A stretch of DNA of 64,000 nt, taken from NCBI GenBank assembly GCA_963722295.1, contig CAVRLB010000001.1, positions 62,001 through 126,000 on the forward strand. Reading direction: 5' to 3'. The notes beneath the pieces were generated by a model that was not told where the DNA came from, ran no database searches, and worked only from the letters and a program-made list of their open reading frames with translations. The stretch is from Brooklawnia sp032229645 (GTDB lineage Bacteria > Actinomycetota > Actinomycetes > Propionibacteriales > Propionibacteriaceae). This document shows positions 49,933 through 56,051 of this stretch, piece after piece. Position 1 is the stretch's first letter, and every line of letters begins with the position of its first letter. Both the position numbers and the translations under genes were made by a program.

Positions 49933-50733
49933 TCAAAGCACCTGGCGAGCGGCTGTTTCGACTACGGACTCGGCCATCTGTGGCGCGAACTGGTCGTCCA
50001 ATAGTTCCATGGCCGCGAAAGAGTACCGGGCCATCGCGAGATCCCCGATCCGCGGATCAGGACCTAAGGGGGCGCTGACCGCCAGAGCACCGTTGGCGAG
50101 CGCGAGGTCGGCTTGCTGCCGGTAGGCCTCGGTGGGGGAGATGAACAGCGAGCCGACCGCGATGTTGCGGCGTCCGATATGACGCAGGCTAGCGATCGCG
50201 GCCGCGACATCCGGGCCGGAGCCATCGCCGTGAGCGACCAGGGCAGGCAGCTTGTGATGAGTCGCCCACTGCCGGGCGCGGCGGGCGATGAGGCCGGCAC
50301 CGCGAGTATCCCCCCAAGACGGAGTGAGAAGGACCAGGCCGTCGAGTTCGGTGGCATGAACGGTCGACAGTACATTGCGCAGCCGCATGTCGAGCAGATT
50401 GAGCAACTCGAGGGCCGGGCCTATCGGCCGAGCCATCACCGACTTCACTTCCGGGCGGTGATCACGGACCGCGGATAGCACGCTGACCATCTTCTCGGCC
50501 GGTCCGCAGACCCGGGAGAGATCGAGTGGGACGAGTACGACCTCGTCGACGCCGCGGTTGGCCAGGGCTCCGATCACCTGAGGGCCGGTTGGAGGGCAGC
50601 TGTCAGCGAAGGCCAGATGAATCGAAATGGTCGGACGCTGCGACTGCAACTCGTGGCGCAGGGTGTGATACACCTGCTCGACTCGAGAATCGGTCGTGCC
50701 TTGCGCAAGAAGAATCAACGCCGGAGCGCTCAT
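49933..50733 (-). CDS. Sirohydrochlorin chelatase/CbiX-like protein with altered active site
   Basis: 266 residues, two chelatase-like halves. The first strand motif that usually reads LLAHGS reads LLAQGTTDSRV, so the metal-binding histidine is Gln; VPLDLSRVCG takes the place of the second His motif, and the C-terminal half has ALVAHGDGSG and VGSLFISPTEAYRQQADLA. In true enzymes two histidines insert Co, Fe or Ni into sirohydrochlorin. Loss of the first His suggests either a changed activity or a non-enzymatic role. No other tetrapyrrole gene is nearby. Position relative to the LigD-type gene is convergent. Confidence 0.7.
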   Translation of the reverse strand: MSAPALILLAQGTTDSRVEQVYHTLRHELQSQRPTISIHLAFADSCPPTGPQVIGALANRGVDEVVLVPLDLSRVCGPAEKMVSVLSAVRDHRPEVKSVMARPIGPALELLNLLDMRLRNVLSTVHATELDGLVLLTPSWGDTRGAGLIARRARQWATHHKLPALVAHGDGSGPDVAAAIASLRHIGRRNIAVGSLFISPTEAYRQQADLALANGALAVSAPLGPDPRIGDLAMARYSFAAMELLDDQFAPQMAESVVETAARQVL

Positions 50734-50759
50734 CAGCTGCCTGCCCTTTCCCTCATATT

Positions 50760-51230
50760 CTGCTGAAGGCCCGGCGCCCTTGCCGCGTCACGTAGCTTTA
50801 AGATGCGACGCGGGGGGCACCCAAAGCAAATTTGATCTCAATATCTGAGACGCAGCGGCAATAAAACTGTCGGAGTTGCCATGGGGGCTGTCGATTGGGC
50901 GCACTCGCAAAGCAGAAGATCTTTCGGTTTTCCACCCCTAGGGGGCTGCTGCTACGGGGGTGCTGCCGATTTCGTGCGCGGAGCGGTTCGCTTCGGTGTA
51001 CAAGCGTCCGTGCGCTCCGTGAGGCTGCTCTTGCACCGGCCGCCGGCCGCCCGAGGCATTCCGGTGGGTGGCCCCGGCGATGGATGATCCAGCGGCCCCG
51101 TCGCATCGCGTGCCGGACCCTCAAATGCCAGTCGAGTGCCACGAGATCCGCAAGAAGACCCGGCTCCAGGGGTTTCCTCCAGTAGGAGTGTCCCGGTGAT
51201 GTCGTGTAGAGGTCGCGTGGCCGAGAAGGG
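50760..51230. other. Gene-free stretch before the tRNA cluster
   Basis: About 470 bases without a supportable gene. A minus-strand open frame crosses it (50798-51268) but runs into the tRNA-Val arm and has no family, ribosome-binding site or codon pattern. A GC-rich self-complementary CGGCCGCCGGCCG near 51040 is the only local structure seen. Confidence 0.4.
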
Positions 51231-51350
51231 GCCGCTCGAGCCAGGTATATTCCATAGTCAAATGGCACTTCGCCAGGGTGGGCGATACTGGGTTCGAACC
51301 AGTGACCTCTTCGGTGTGAACGAAGCGCGCTACCACTGCGCCAATCGCCC
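51231..51350. repeat. Left arm of 120-bp inverted repeat carrying tRNA-Val(CAC)
   Basis: This arm and 51816-51935 are reverse complements over 120 bases with no net gap: each contains a tRNA-Val plus 48 bases of 3' flank ending in GCTCGAGCGGC. The tRNA parts are nearly identical; the flanks match at roughly three quarters of positions. Confidence 0.85.
51279..51350 (-). tRNA. tRNA-Val (CAC)
   Basis: 72 bases, CCA not encoded. Acceptor GGGCGAT/ATCGCCC with discriminator A; anticodon stem CTTCG/CGAAG around loop TTCACAC; T arm ACTGGTTCGAACCCAGT. Nearly identical to the tRNA-Val(GAC) at 51816 on the other strand, apart from the anticodon stem. Confidence 0.95.
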
Positions 51351-51596
51351 CTGCGGACGCCTACGTTAGCCCACCCGCGGCCTCTACGCCAATTCGGGAG
51401 GGGATTGCGCAGCGCTGTCTCGTAATGGACGAGCGGGTAGATCGTCGGTGCGAGAGACCGGCTGGGCGTGGGCTCCGCGCGGGCAAATGCTGTGCTGCTA
51501 CATGTTTTGCATAGTGTGGGGGAGTGGGCTATGGTTTTCCATGCGCCTGAACGAGGGAGATGAAGCCTCTGGATGACACAGATGACAACAAGACAT

Positions 51597-51669
51597 GCGG
51601 ACGTGGCTCAGTTGGTAGAGCATCACCTTGCCAAGGTGAGGGTCGCGGGTTCGAATCCCGTCGTCCGCT
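51597..51669 (+). tRNA. tRNA-Gly (GCC)
   Basis: 73 bases, CCA not encoded. Acceptor GCGGACG/CGTCCGC, anticodon loop TTGCCAA in stem CACCT..GGTG, T arm CGGGTTCGAATCCCG. First of three tRNAs on this strand, 51 bases before tRNA-Cys. Confidence 0.95.
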
Positions 51670-51720
51670 CGGAGAGGGTCTCGCGTAAGGCCACGGCTCT
51701 CGCGTGACAAGCTCTCGCGT

Positions 51721-51791
51721 GGTGGGTTGGCCGAGAGGCGAGGCAACGGACTGCAAATCCGTGTACACCGGTTCAAATCCGGTACCCACCT
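51721..51791 (+). tRNA. tRNA-Cys (GCA)
   Basis: 71 bases, CCA not encoded. Acceptor GGTGGGT/ACCCACC with discriminator U, anticodon loop CTGCAAA, T arm CCGGTTCAAATCCGG. Between tRNA-Gly and tRNA-Val(GAC). Confidence 0.95.
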
Positions 51792-51815
51792 CGATAGATC
51801 GAAAACTCCATATAT

Positions 51816-51887
51816 GGGCGGTTGGCGCAGTGGTAGCGCGCTTCCTTGACACGGAAGAGGTCACTGGTTCAAACCCAGTATCGCCCA
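51816..51887 (+). tRNA. tRNA-Val (GAC)
   Basis: 72 bases, CCA not encoded. Acceptor GGGCGGT/ATCGCCC with one G-U pair, anticodon stem CTTCC/GGAAG with loop TTGACAC, T arm ACTGGTTCAAACCCAGT. Borders the accessory stretch to its right. Confidence 0.95.
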
Positions 51888-51935
51888 CTCTTGTAAAAGG
51901 TCGTTTGACTAGGGAATATGCCTAGCTCGAGCGGC
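51816..51935. repeat. Right arm of 120-bp inverted repeat carrying tRNA-Val(GAC)
   Basis: Partner of 51231-51350. The arms enclose 465 bases with tRNA-Gly and tRNA-Cys. The arrangement points to an inverted duplication of a tRNA-Val together with its 3' flank, followed by divergence of the anticodon. Confidence 0.85.
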
Positions 51936-51960
51936 CCGGTTTCATGTCCATGCACCCTTT

Positions 51961-52524
51961 ATGCAACATCACCGGAGTGCTCCCAACGAAGGGAGTCCCG
52001 ATGTCGGCCACCACGACCAGCCAATCAACAACCACCTCCAGCCCCTCGAAACCCCTCAAATTCGAGCATGGGTCGCCGCTGCACTTGCCCGCGATGAGGG
52101 CGCAGTGCCGAGCTGGGCGACCTCGACGACCGAGTGGGCTGTCGACCCGTACGTTCCCGAACTCGTGACCCGCAAACACTACGGCGAGCACGCCGGCGCG
52201 AAGGTCTCGATGACCGAGTGCCGACCGGCACCGGCGGGCAGGCGCTTCGGCGCGCTGCGCGTGATCGAACGCGGCCCGGGCTGCCCCGGCTGGTGGCAAC
52301 AGCACGCGAATGTCGCGGTCGGCTCCTGCGAGATCGAAGACGGGCCGGCGCAGCACTGGAGGGACCTGCTGGCAGGCGACATCGTTATCTCCAGTCAGCA
52401 GGTTGACGGTGAGGTGCCTGAGATGTTGCTGCCGGAGGGTGACGGCGCGCTGAGTACTTCTGCCGCCGCGGATTTGATTCTGGCGCTGAAGTACGCGACC
52501 GAGCTGGCCGAGGCGGTGCGGTGA
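51961..52524 (+). CDS. Hypothetical protein, N-terminus possibly frameshifted
   Basis: 187 residues in the open frame. The part from about residue 37 (QIRAWVAAALARDEGAVPSWATSTTEWAVDPYVPE) to the C-terminal AADLILALKYATELAEAVR reads like a real cytosolic protein without a recognised domain. The first ~35 codons look random and lack a ribosome-binding site, whereas a second frame has AGGGAG five bases before an ATG at 52001, giving a Ser/Thr-rich start that would join the main frame after a one-base slip near 52050. Coupled to the next gene by a four-base overlap. Function unknown; island gene by position. Confidence 0.55.
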   Translation: MQHHRSAPNEGSPDVGHHDQPINNHLQPLETPQIRAWVAAALARDEGAVPSWATSTTEWAVDPYVPELVTRKHYGEHAGAKVSMTECRPAPAGRRFGALRVIERGPGCPGWWQQHANVAVGSCEIEDGPAQHWRDLLAGDIVISSQQVDGEVPEMLLPEGDGALSTSAAADLILALKYATELAEAVR

Positions 52525-52943
52525 TGATCATGGCGGTCGATAAGAAGCACACCGCTGTCGAGATTCTGATGGATGTCAACTCGACGCCGGACTACTACAC
52601 GAAGTGCGTGGTGAGTAAGACGCTCCAGCTGGGCGGGTTCACCGTTCAGACGTATTCCTACAAGGCGTACCGCGCAGCCTTCGAGGACGGCCGGCCTCGG
52701 ATCATCGTCTACTTCCACTCCGACCGGCAGCAGAAGGCCGTGGGAGTGTTCCTCGCTGTCGTGGTGGCCGAGCAGCTGTCGGGTGACTACATCACCATCG
52801 GCTTCTCGCGGGCGGTGTGGCACGCGCTCGATGTCGCTGAATGGCGGTTCGGGGACGATGAGATGCCGGAGATCACGATCCGCAACAAGGTACGGGACCT
52901 GGCTGCCAAGTGGACGGCGGCCCAGCGGGCTGAGGTGATGTGA
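52521..52943 (+). CDS. Hypothetical protein
   Basis: 140 residues; the start overlaps the previous stop, and ATGs at 52524 and 52530 are alternatives. Alternating beta-strand segments (KTLQLGGFTVQTYSYKAYRAAF, RIIVYFHSDRQQKAVGVFLAVVVAEQL) and a C-terminal charged helix ending WTAAQRAEV suggest a small alpha-beta protein. I do not recognise the family. Tight coupling on both sides makes it the middle gene of a three-gene operon between the tRNA cluster and the hicAB genes. Confidence 0.6.
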   Translation: MMIMAVDKKHTAVEILMDVNSTPDYYTKCVVSKTLQLGGFTVQTYSYKAYRAAFEDGRPRIIVYFHSDRQQKAVGVFLAVVVAEQLSGDYITIGFSRAVWHALDVAEWRFGDDEMPEITIRNKVRDLAAKWTAAQRAEVM

Positions 52944-53173
52944 TGGGCGACCTATTTCGCGTCGTCGACCCGGAGAACTGGGACATCTTCGTCAACGACG
53001 GTGAACCTGTCGAGTACGTCAACCTACGAGGCCTCGCCCAGCTTGTGAACTCGTCGCCGCTGGGCATCGACCGTGCGATGCAGGCTCTCACTGCCCGTGG
53101 CATGGATGGCATTGCGGCCGCGAAAGTAGGTGACGTGCGGCCTCTGTCCGCTGGCACCCTCTCGGGTTTTTGA
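52943..53173 (+). CDS. Small hypothetical protein
   Basis: 76 residues from the ATG at 52943 (a GTG one codon earlier overlaps the upstream stop as GTGA). VDPENWDIFVNDGEPVEYVNLRGLAQ is followed by a helix LGIDRAMQALTARGMDGIAAAKV. No motif, no membrane segment. Third gene of the small operon; function unknown. Confidence 0.55.
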   Translation: MGDLFRVVDPENWDIFVNDGEPVEYVNLRGLAQLVNSSPLGIDRAMQALTARGMDGIAAAKVGDVRPLSAGTLSGF

Positions 53174-53290
53174 AGGGGTGGGGGTTGGTCGACTCAGTCT
53201 CTGAGTCCAGGCCTCCGCATCACATCTCGGATCGTGCGGCGGATCAGGCCGGTCCCAACGAAGATCGAAAGTCGGCCCACAGCATCGGCG

Positions 53291-53330
53291 TATAGGGGGG
53301 CTTGACATTGACTATATAGGGGGACTTAAC
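53291..53330 (+). promoter_or_regulatory. Two direct repeats over the hicAB promoter (probable operator)
   Basis: TATAGGGGGGCTTGAC (53291-53306) and TATAGGGGGACTTAAC (53315-53330), 14 of 16 bases equal, 24 bases apart. They cover the -35 region of the promoter at 53308-53336, a fitting place for HicB autorepression. Confidence 0.6.
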
Positions 53331-53336
53331 TAGTAT
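53308..53336 (+). promoter_or_regulatory. Promoter of hicAB
   Basis: TTGACT (53308-53313), 17 bases, TAGTAT (53331-53336). Transcription would begin near 53343, leaving almost no leader before the ATG at 53352. Confidence 0.55.
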
Positions 53337-53339
53337 TTC

Positions 53340-53532
53340 ATGACCAAGCCGATGAGCTACCGCGAACTTGCCAAGCTGCTGCTCGAGGCGGGATTCACAT
53401 CCCGGCAGGGGCGATCACGAGGTGTGGCGCAACGGTTCGGTCACCGTGACGATCGTGCAGGCCCGCATTGTGTCACCGAAGGTTGTACGCGACGCGCTAC
53501 GGGCAATCGAGAGGAGCAAGCACAATGACTGA
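53340..53532 (+). pseudogene. hicA: HicA-type mRNA interferase toxin, frameshifted
   Basis: The first frame from ATG 53340 or 53352 gives MSYRELAKLLLEAGFTSRQG, a HicA N-terminus, then runs out of frame. From 53410 the +1 frame continues the same protein: GDHEVWRNGSVTVTIVQ with the catalytic His in GDHEVW, then VSPKVVRDALRAIERSKHND and a stop at 53530-53532. A single extra G in the run at 53408-53411 explains the break; with three G the toxin would read SRQGDHEVW and be about 63 residues. It is either a true inactivating mutation or a sequence error. The hicB start overlaps the toxin's end by eight bases, the usual TA layout. Confidence 0.8.
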
Positions 53533-53890
53533 GATCAGCATCAAGGCCACTCGCTGGTCGGGTGGGTGGGAACTGGAAATCGACGACAACCATCACACCC
53601 AGTCGACAACCCTCGCCACTGCACGTCAGCAGGTGGTCGACTATCTCGACACCGTCTGGAGCGATGTAGACCATTCCGGTTGGCAGGTCACCATCATTCC
53701 CGACATCAGCGGACTGGATGAGGTTGAGGCGGCCCGACACGCAACACGTGATGCTGCGATGCTCCAGGAAGAAGCCGCACGCATGTCTCGTAGCGCCGCG
53801 CGGAAGCTGCGCAGTGAAGGCTTGTCGGTGACCGACGTGGCCGCTGTGATGGGTATCTCTCGCGGGCGGGTGTCCCAGTTGATGGGCTGA
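53525..53890 (+). CDS. hicB: HicB family antitoxin with C-terminal helix-turn-helix
   Basis: 121 residues from the ATG at 53525. N-terminal HicB-like RNase-H-fold part (ISIKATRWSGGWELEIDDNHHTQ, about 1-60), a helical linker rich in Ala and Arg (about 75-95), and a C-terminal helix-turn-helix SVTDVAAVMGISRGRVSQLM (about 98-118). It would neutralise HicA and repress its own promoter through the two direct repeats. If hicA is really broken, hicB is an orphan antitoxin. Followed by a hairpin at 53899. Confidence 0.82.
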   Translation: MTEISIKATRWSGGWELEIDDNHHTQSTTLATARQQVVDYLDTVWSDVDHSGWQVTIIPDISGLDEVEAARHATRDAAMLQEEAARMSRSAARKLRSEGLSVTDVAAVMGISRGRVSQLMG

Positions 53891-53898
53891 GACACGAA

Positions 53899-53927
53899 AG
53901 GCCAGCCGGTTTTCGCCTGGCTGGCCT
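53899..53927 (+). terminator. Hairpin after hicB
   Basis: AGGCCAGCC and GGCTGGCCT form a perfect 9-bp stem with an 11-base loop containing TTTTC, nine bases after the hicB stop. No T-tract follows. Confidence 0.6.
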
Positions 53928-54027
53928 GTCTGGAGATACTCCGTGCCGTGTGGACTCCGTTGGCGTTGTGAGGTTTGGTAGCTGGTCGACACCGTCGCGT
54001 GGCAGCCTCTGCACGTAGTCTCGGCAC

Positions 54028-55161
54028 ATGAAACTCGCGTTCACACCCACCGACCCCGCGACGATCGGGGTGGAATGGGAGCTTGCTCTGGTCGATGTGG
54101 CCACCGGGCAGTTGGCGCCGGTAGCGCCGGGATTGCTCGACCGCGTCGAAGACGCCGATCACGGGCCGATCAGGCGCGAGTACCTCACCTGTATGGTCGA
54201 GCTGGTCAGCGGTGTCCACCGGCGGGTGGCGGACGCGATGGGCGACCTCTCCGCCAGCCTGGCGACATTGCGAGTTCTGTTGGGCGACGACGTGGTGCCG
54301 CTCGGGGTGGGCGCGCACCCGTTCAGCATCGCTGCCGACCAGGCTCACTTCGAGGTCGAGCGCTACCAGGTGGTGGCCGACGAGAACGGCTGGTGGGGCC
54401 GCCAGATGGTGACGATGGGCGCCCACGTGCATGTCGGGGTCGACGACCCCGCGAAGGCGTTGCCGATCACCACCGGACTGGCAACGCTGGCGCCCTTCTT
54501 CATCGCGCTGGCAGGCTCGTCCCCCTACTGGCAGTCAGAGGACACCGGCTTCGCGTCCAACCGCACGATGCTCTTCCAGCAGCTGCACACCAACAGCCTG
54601 CCGATCCCCATGCAGAGCTGGGAGGAGTTCCACAGCTATGTCACCGACCTCGAGGAAGTCGGGATGATCTCGCGGCTCGGCGAGATCCGGTGGGATGTGC
54701 GGCCGTCCTCGTTCGGCACCATCGAGAACCGGTTGAGCGACTCGGTGCCGACCTTGGCAGAACTGGGGGCGATCACCGCCCTCACCCAATGTGCTGCTGC
54801 CTGGTTTGCTGCGGAGCTGGACGACGGACGCCCCCTGCCGCTGTTGCCGCCCTGGTTCCTGCAAGAAAACAAGTGGCGGGCCGCCCGCTACGGGGTGGAC
54901 GCGGAGATCATCAACACCGACGCCGGGCCGCGCGTCCTGCCGCTGCGCGACGGCCTGCACCGGTGGTTGGACAGGCTGGTACCGCACGCGCGGCGGCTGG
55001 GTTGCGAGGCCGAGTTGGCGGCCTGCGCCGAGTTGGCGGCTGCCGGGCCGAGCTACGCGCGGATGCGGCGTGAGTTCGAGCGGTCGGGCGACCTGCGAAC
55101 AGTGGTCGGGCTACTCGCCGACGAGACAGGTTCGGACCTGCCAAGTAATCTGCGTCTGTGA
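54028..55161 (+). CDS. GCS2-family glutamate-cysteine ligase / carboxylate-amine ligase (YbdK type)
   Basis: 377 residues. The family signature GVEWELALVD starts at residue 12; MGAHVHVGVD near residue 130, SSPYWQSEDTGFASNR, and RWDVRPSSFGTIENRLSD near residue 225 carry the Glu, His, Asn and Arg that bind ATP, magnesium and glutamate. Members form gamma-glutamyl bonds; many have only weak glutamate-cysteine ligase activity and unknown true amine. TAGTCT six bases before the ATG indicates a leaderless message. It is coupled by GTGA overlap to a glutamine amidotransferase gene. Confidence 0.9.
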   Translation: MKLAFTPTDPATIGVEWELALVDVATGQLAPVAPGLLDRVEDADHGPIRREYLTCMVELVSGVHRRVADAMGDLSASLATLRVLLGDDVVPLGVGAHPFSIAADQAHFEVERYQVVADENGWWGRQMVTMGAHVHVGVDDPAKALPITTGLATLAPFFIALAGSSPYWQSEDTGFASNRTMLFQQLHTNSLPIPMQSWEEFHSYVTDLEEVGMISRLGEIRWDVRPSSFGTIENRLSDSVPTLAELGAITALTQCAAAWFAAELDDGRPLPLLPPWFLQENKWRAARYGVDAEIINTDAGPRVLPLRDGLHRWLDRLVPHARRLGCEAELAACAELAAAGPSYARMRREFERSGDLRTVVGLLADETGSDLPSNLRL

Positions 55162-55898
55162 AACCCTTCCTGCTGATCAGCACCCGCGACAACGATCAGG
55201 CGGCCCGAGCCGAATACACGTCGGTGGCCCGGCACGCCCGCTTGCGCCACCGCGAACTGGCGCAGATTCGGTTGGAGACGGCACCGCTGACCACCTTCGG
55301 CCTCGACCTCGCCGCCTTCTCCGGCATCTTCTTGGGTGGCAGTTCATTCAACGTCTCCGACACCGACAAGTCACCCCTGCAAGAACGGGTCGAGAACGAC
55401 CTGAACGGGCTCCTCGACACGATCGTGACCCGCGACCTACCGTTCCTCGGCTTGTGCTACGGCATCGGCACCATGACCGCCTACCTCAGCGGGCACGTGG
55501 ACCGTACCTACGGTGAATCAGTCGGGGCGGTGAACATCACCGTCACACCCGCCGGCCGCAACGATCCACTACTGGCGGACCTCCCCGCACGTTTCGAAGC
55601 ATTCGTCGGACACAAGGAAGGCAGCAACGGCGTCCCACCCGGAGCCGAGCTCCTGGCCATCGGCGAAGCCTGCCCCGTCCAGATGTACCGGGTCGGAACC
55701 AACGTGTACGTCACACAGTTCCACCCTGAACTAGACGCCGACGACCTCGCCGACCGGATGCGCATCTATCAGCACGTCGGATACTTCCGCCCCGACGAAC
55801 TAGACGAACTAGCCGCGATGGCCAAAGCATCCGGAGTGGACGGCTCCCAACACCGCCTACTCGCAAACTTCACCCGCCGTTACACCGTCGCTGATTGA
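55158..55898 (+). CDS. Class I glutamine amidotransferase-like protein
   Basis: 246 residues starting at the GTG that overlaps the previous stop. The nucleophile Cys lies in FLGLCYGIG, the catalytic His in TQFHPELD with the Glu two residues later, and GGSSFNVSD forms the oxyanion-side loop. The family includes GMP-synthase-like amidotransferases and gamma-glutamyl hydrolases such as PuuD. Beside a gamma-glutamyl ligase, either hydrolysis of the product or ammonia supply could be its job; the sequence does not decide. Confidence 0.88.
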   Translation: MKPFLLISTRDNDQAARAEYTSVARHARLRHRELAQIRLETAPLTTFGLDLAAFSGIFLGGSSFNVSDTDKSPLQERVENDLNGLLDTIVTRDLPFLGLCYGIGTMTAYLSGHVDRTYGESVGAVNITVTPAGRNDPLLADLPARFEAFVGHKEGSNGVPPGAELLAIGEACPVQMYRVGTNVYVTQFHPELDADDLADRMRIYQHVGYFRPDELDELAAMAKASGVDGSQHRLLANFTRRYTVAD

Positions 55899-55907
55899 GC
55901 AGGGGCC

Positions 55908-56050
55908 TCAGTTCAAGTATTTCGGTCCGGCTTTCCGGTCGGGGGCGGTGGGGTTGCGGCGCGCGACGAAGCCGAGGATGGCGCCGTGCTCGGCTGTGAT
56001 GGGGAAGCTGACGCGGTCGCGGAATTAGTCGATGGTTTGCCGGTGGATGT
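55908..56050 (-). pseudogene. Fragment of a mobile-element DnaG-like primase
   Basis: Read on this strand, the segment gives HIHRQTID-stop-FRDRVSFPITAEHG then ILGFVARRNPT and GPKYLN-stop. This is the DnaG-type catalytic-core start found in primases of integrative and plasmid elements, where the stop would be a Tyr, His or Arg codon; a second in-frame TAG lies eight codons before it. About 46 codons survive between the glutamine amidotransferase and the SLC13 gene. It is the clearest trace of a former integrated element. Confidence 0.7.
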
Positions 56051-56051
56051 G

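Noticed and set aside
50798..51268. 156-codon minus-strand open frame before the tRNA cluster
   Set aside because: It has no family, no ribosome-binding site, Arg/Pro/Ser-rich frame-shadow composition, and its 5' end lies in the inverted-repeat arm that flanks tRNA-Val.
51961..53173. Known antiphage defence system
   Set aside because: None of the three proteins shows a nuclease, helicase, ATPase, cyclase or deaminase motif that would support a named system.
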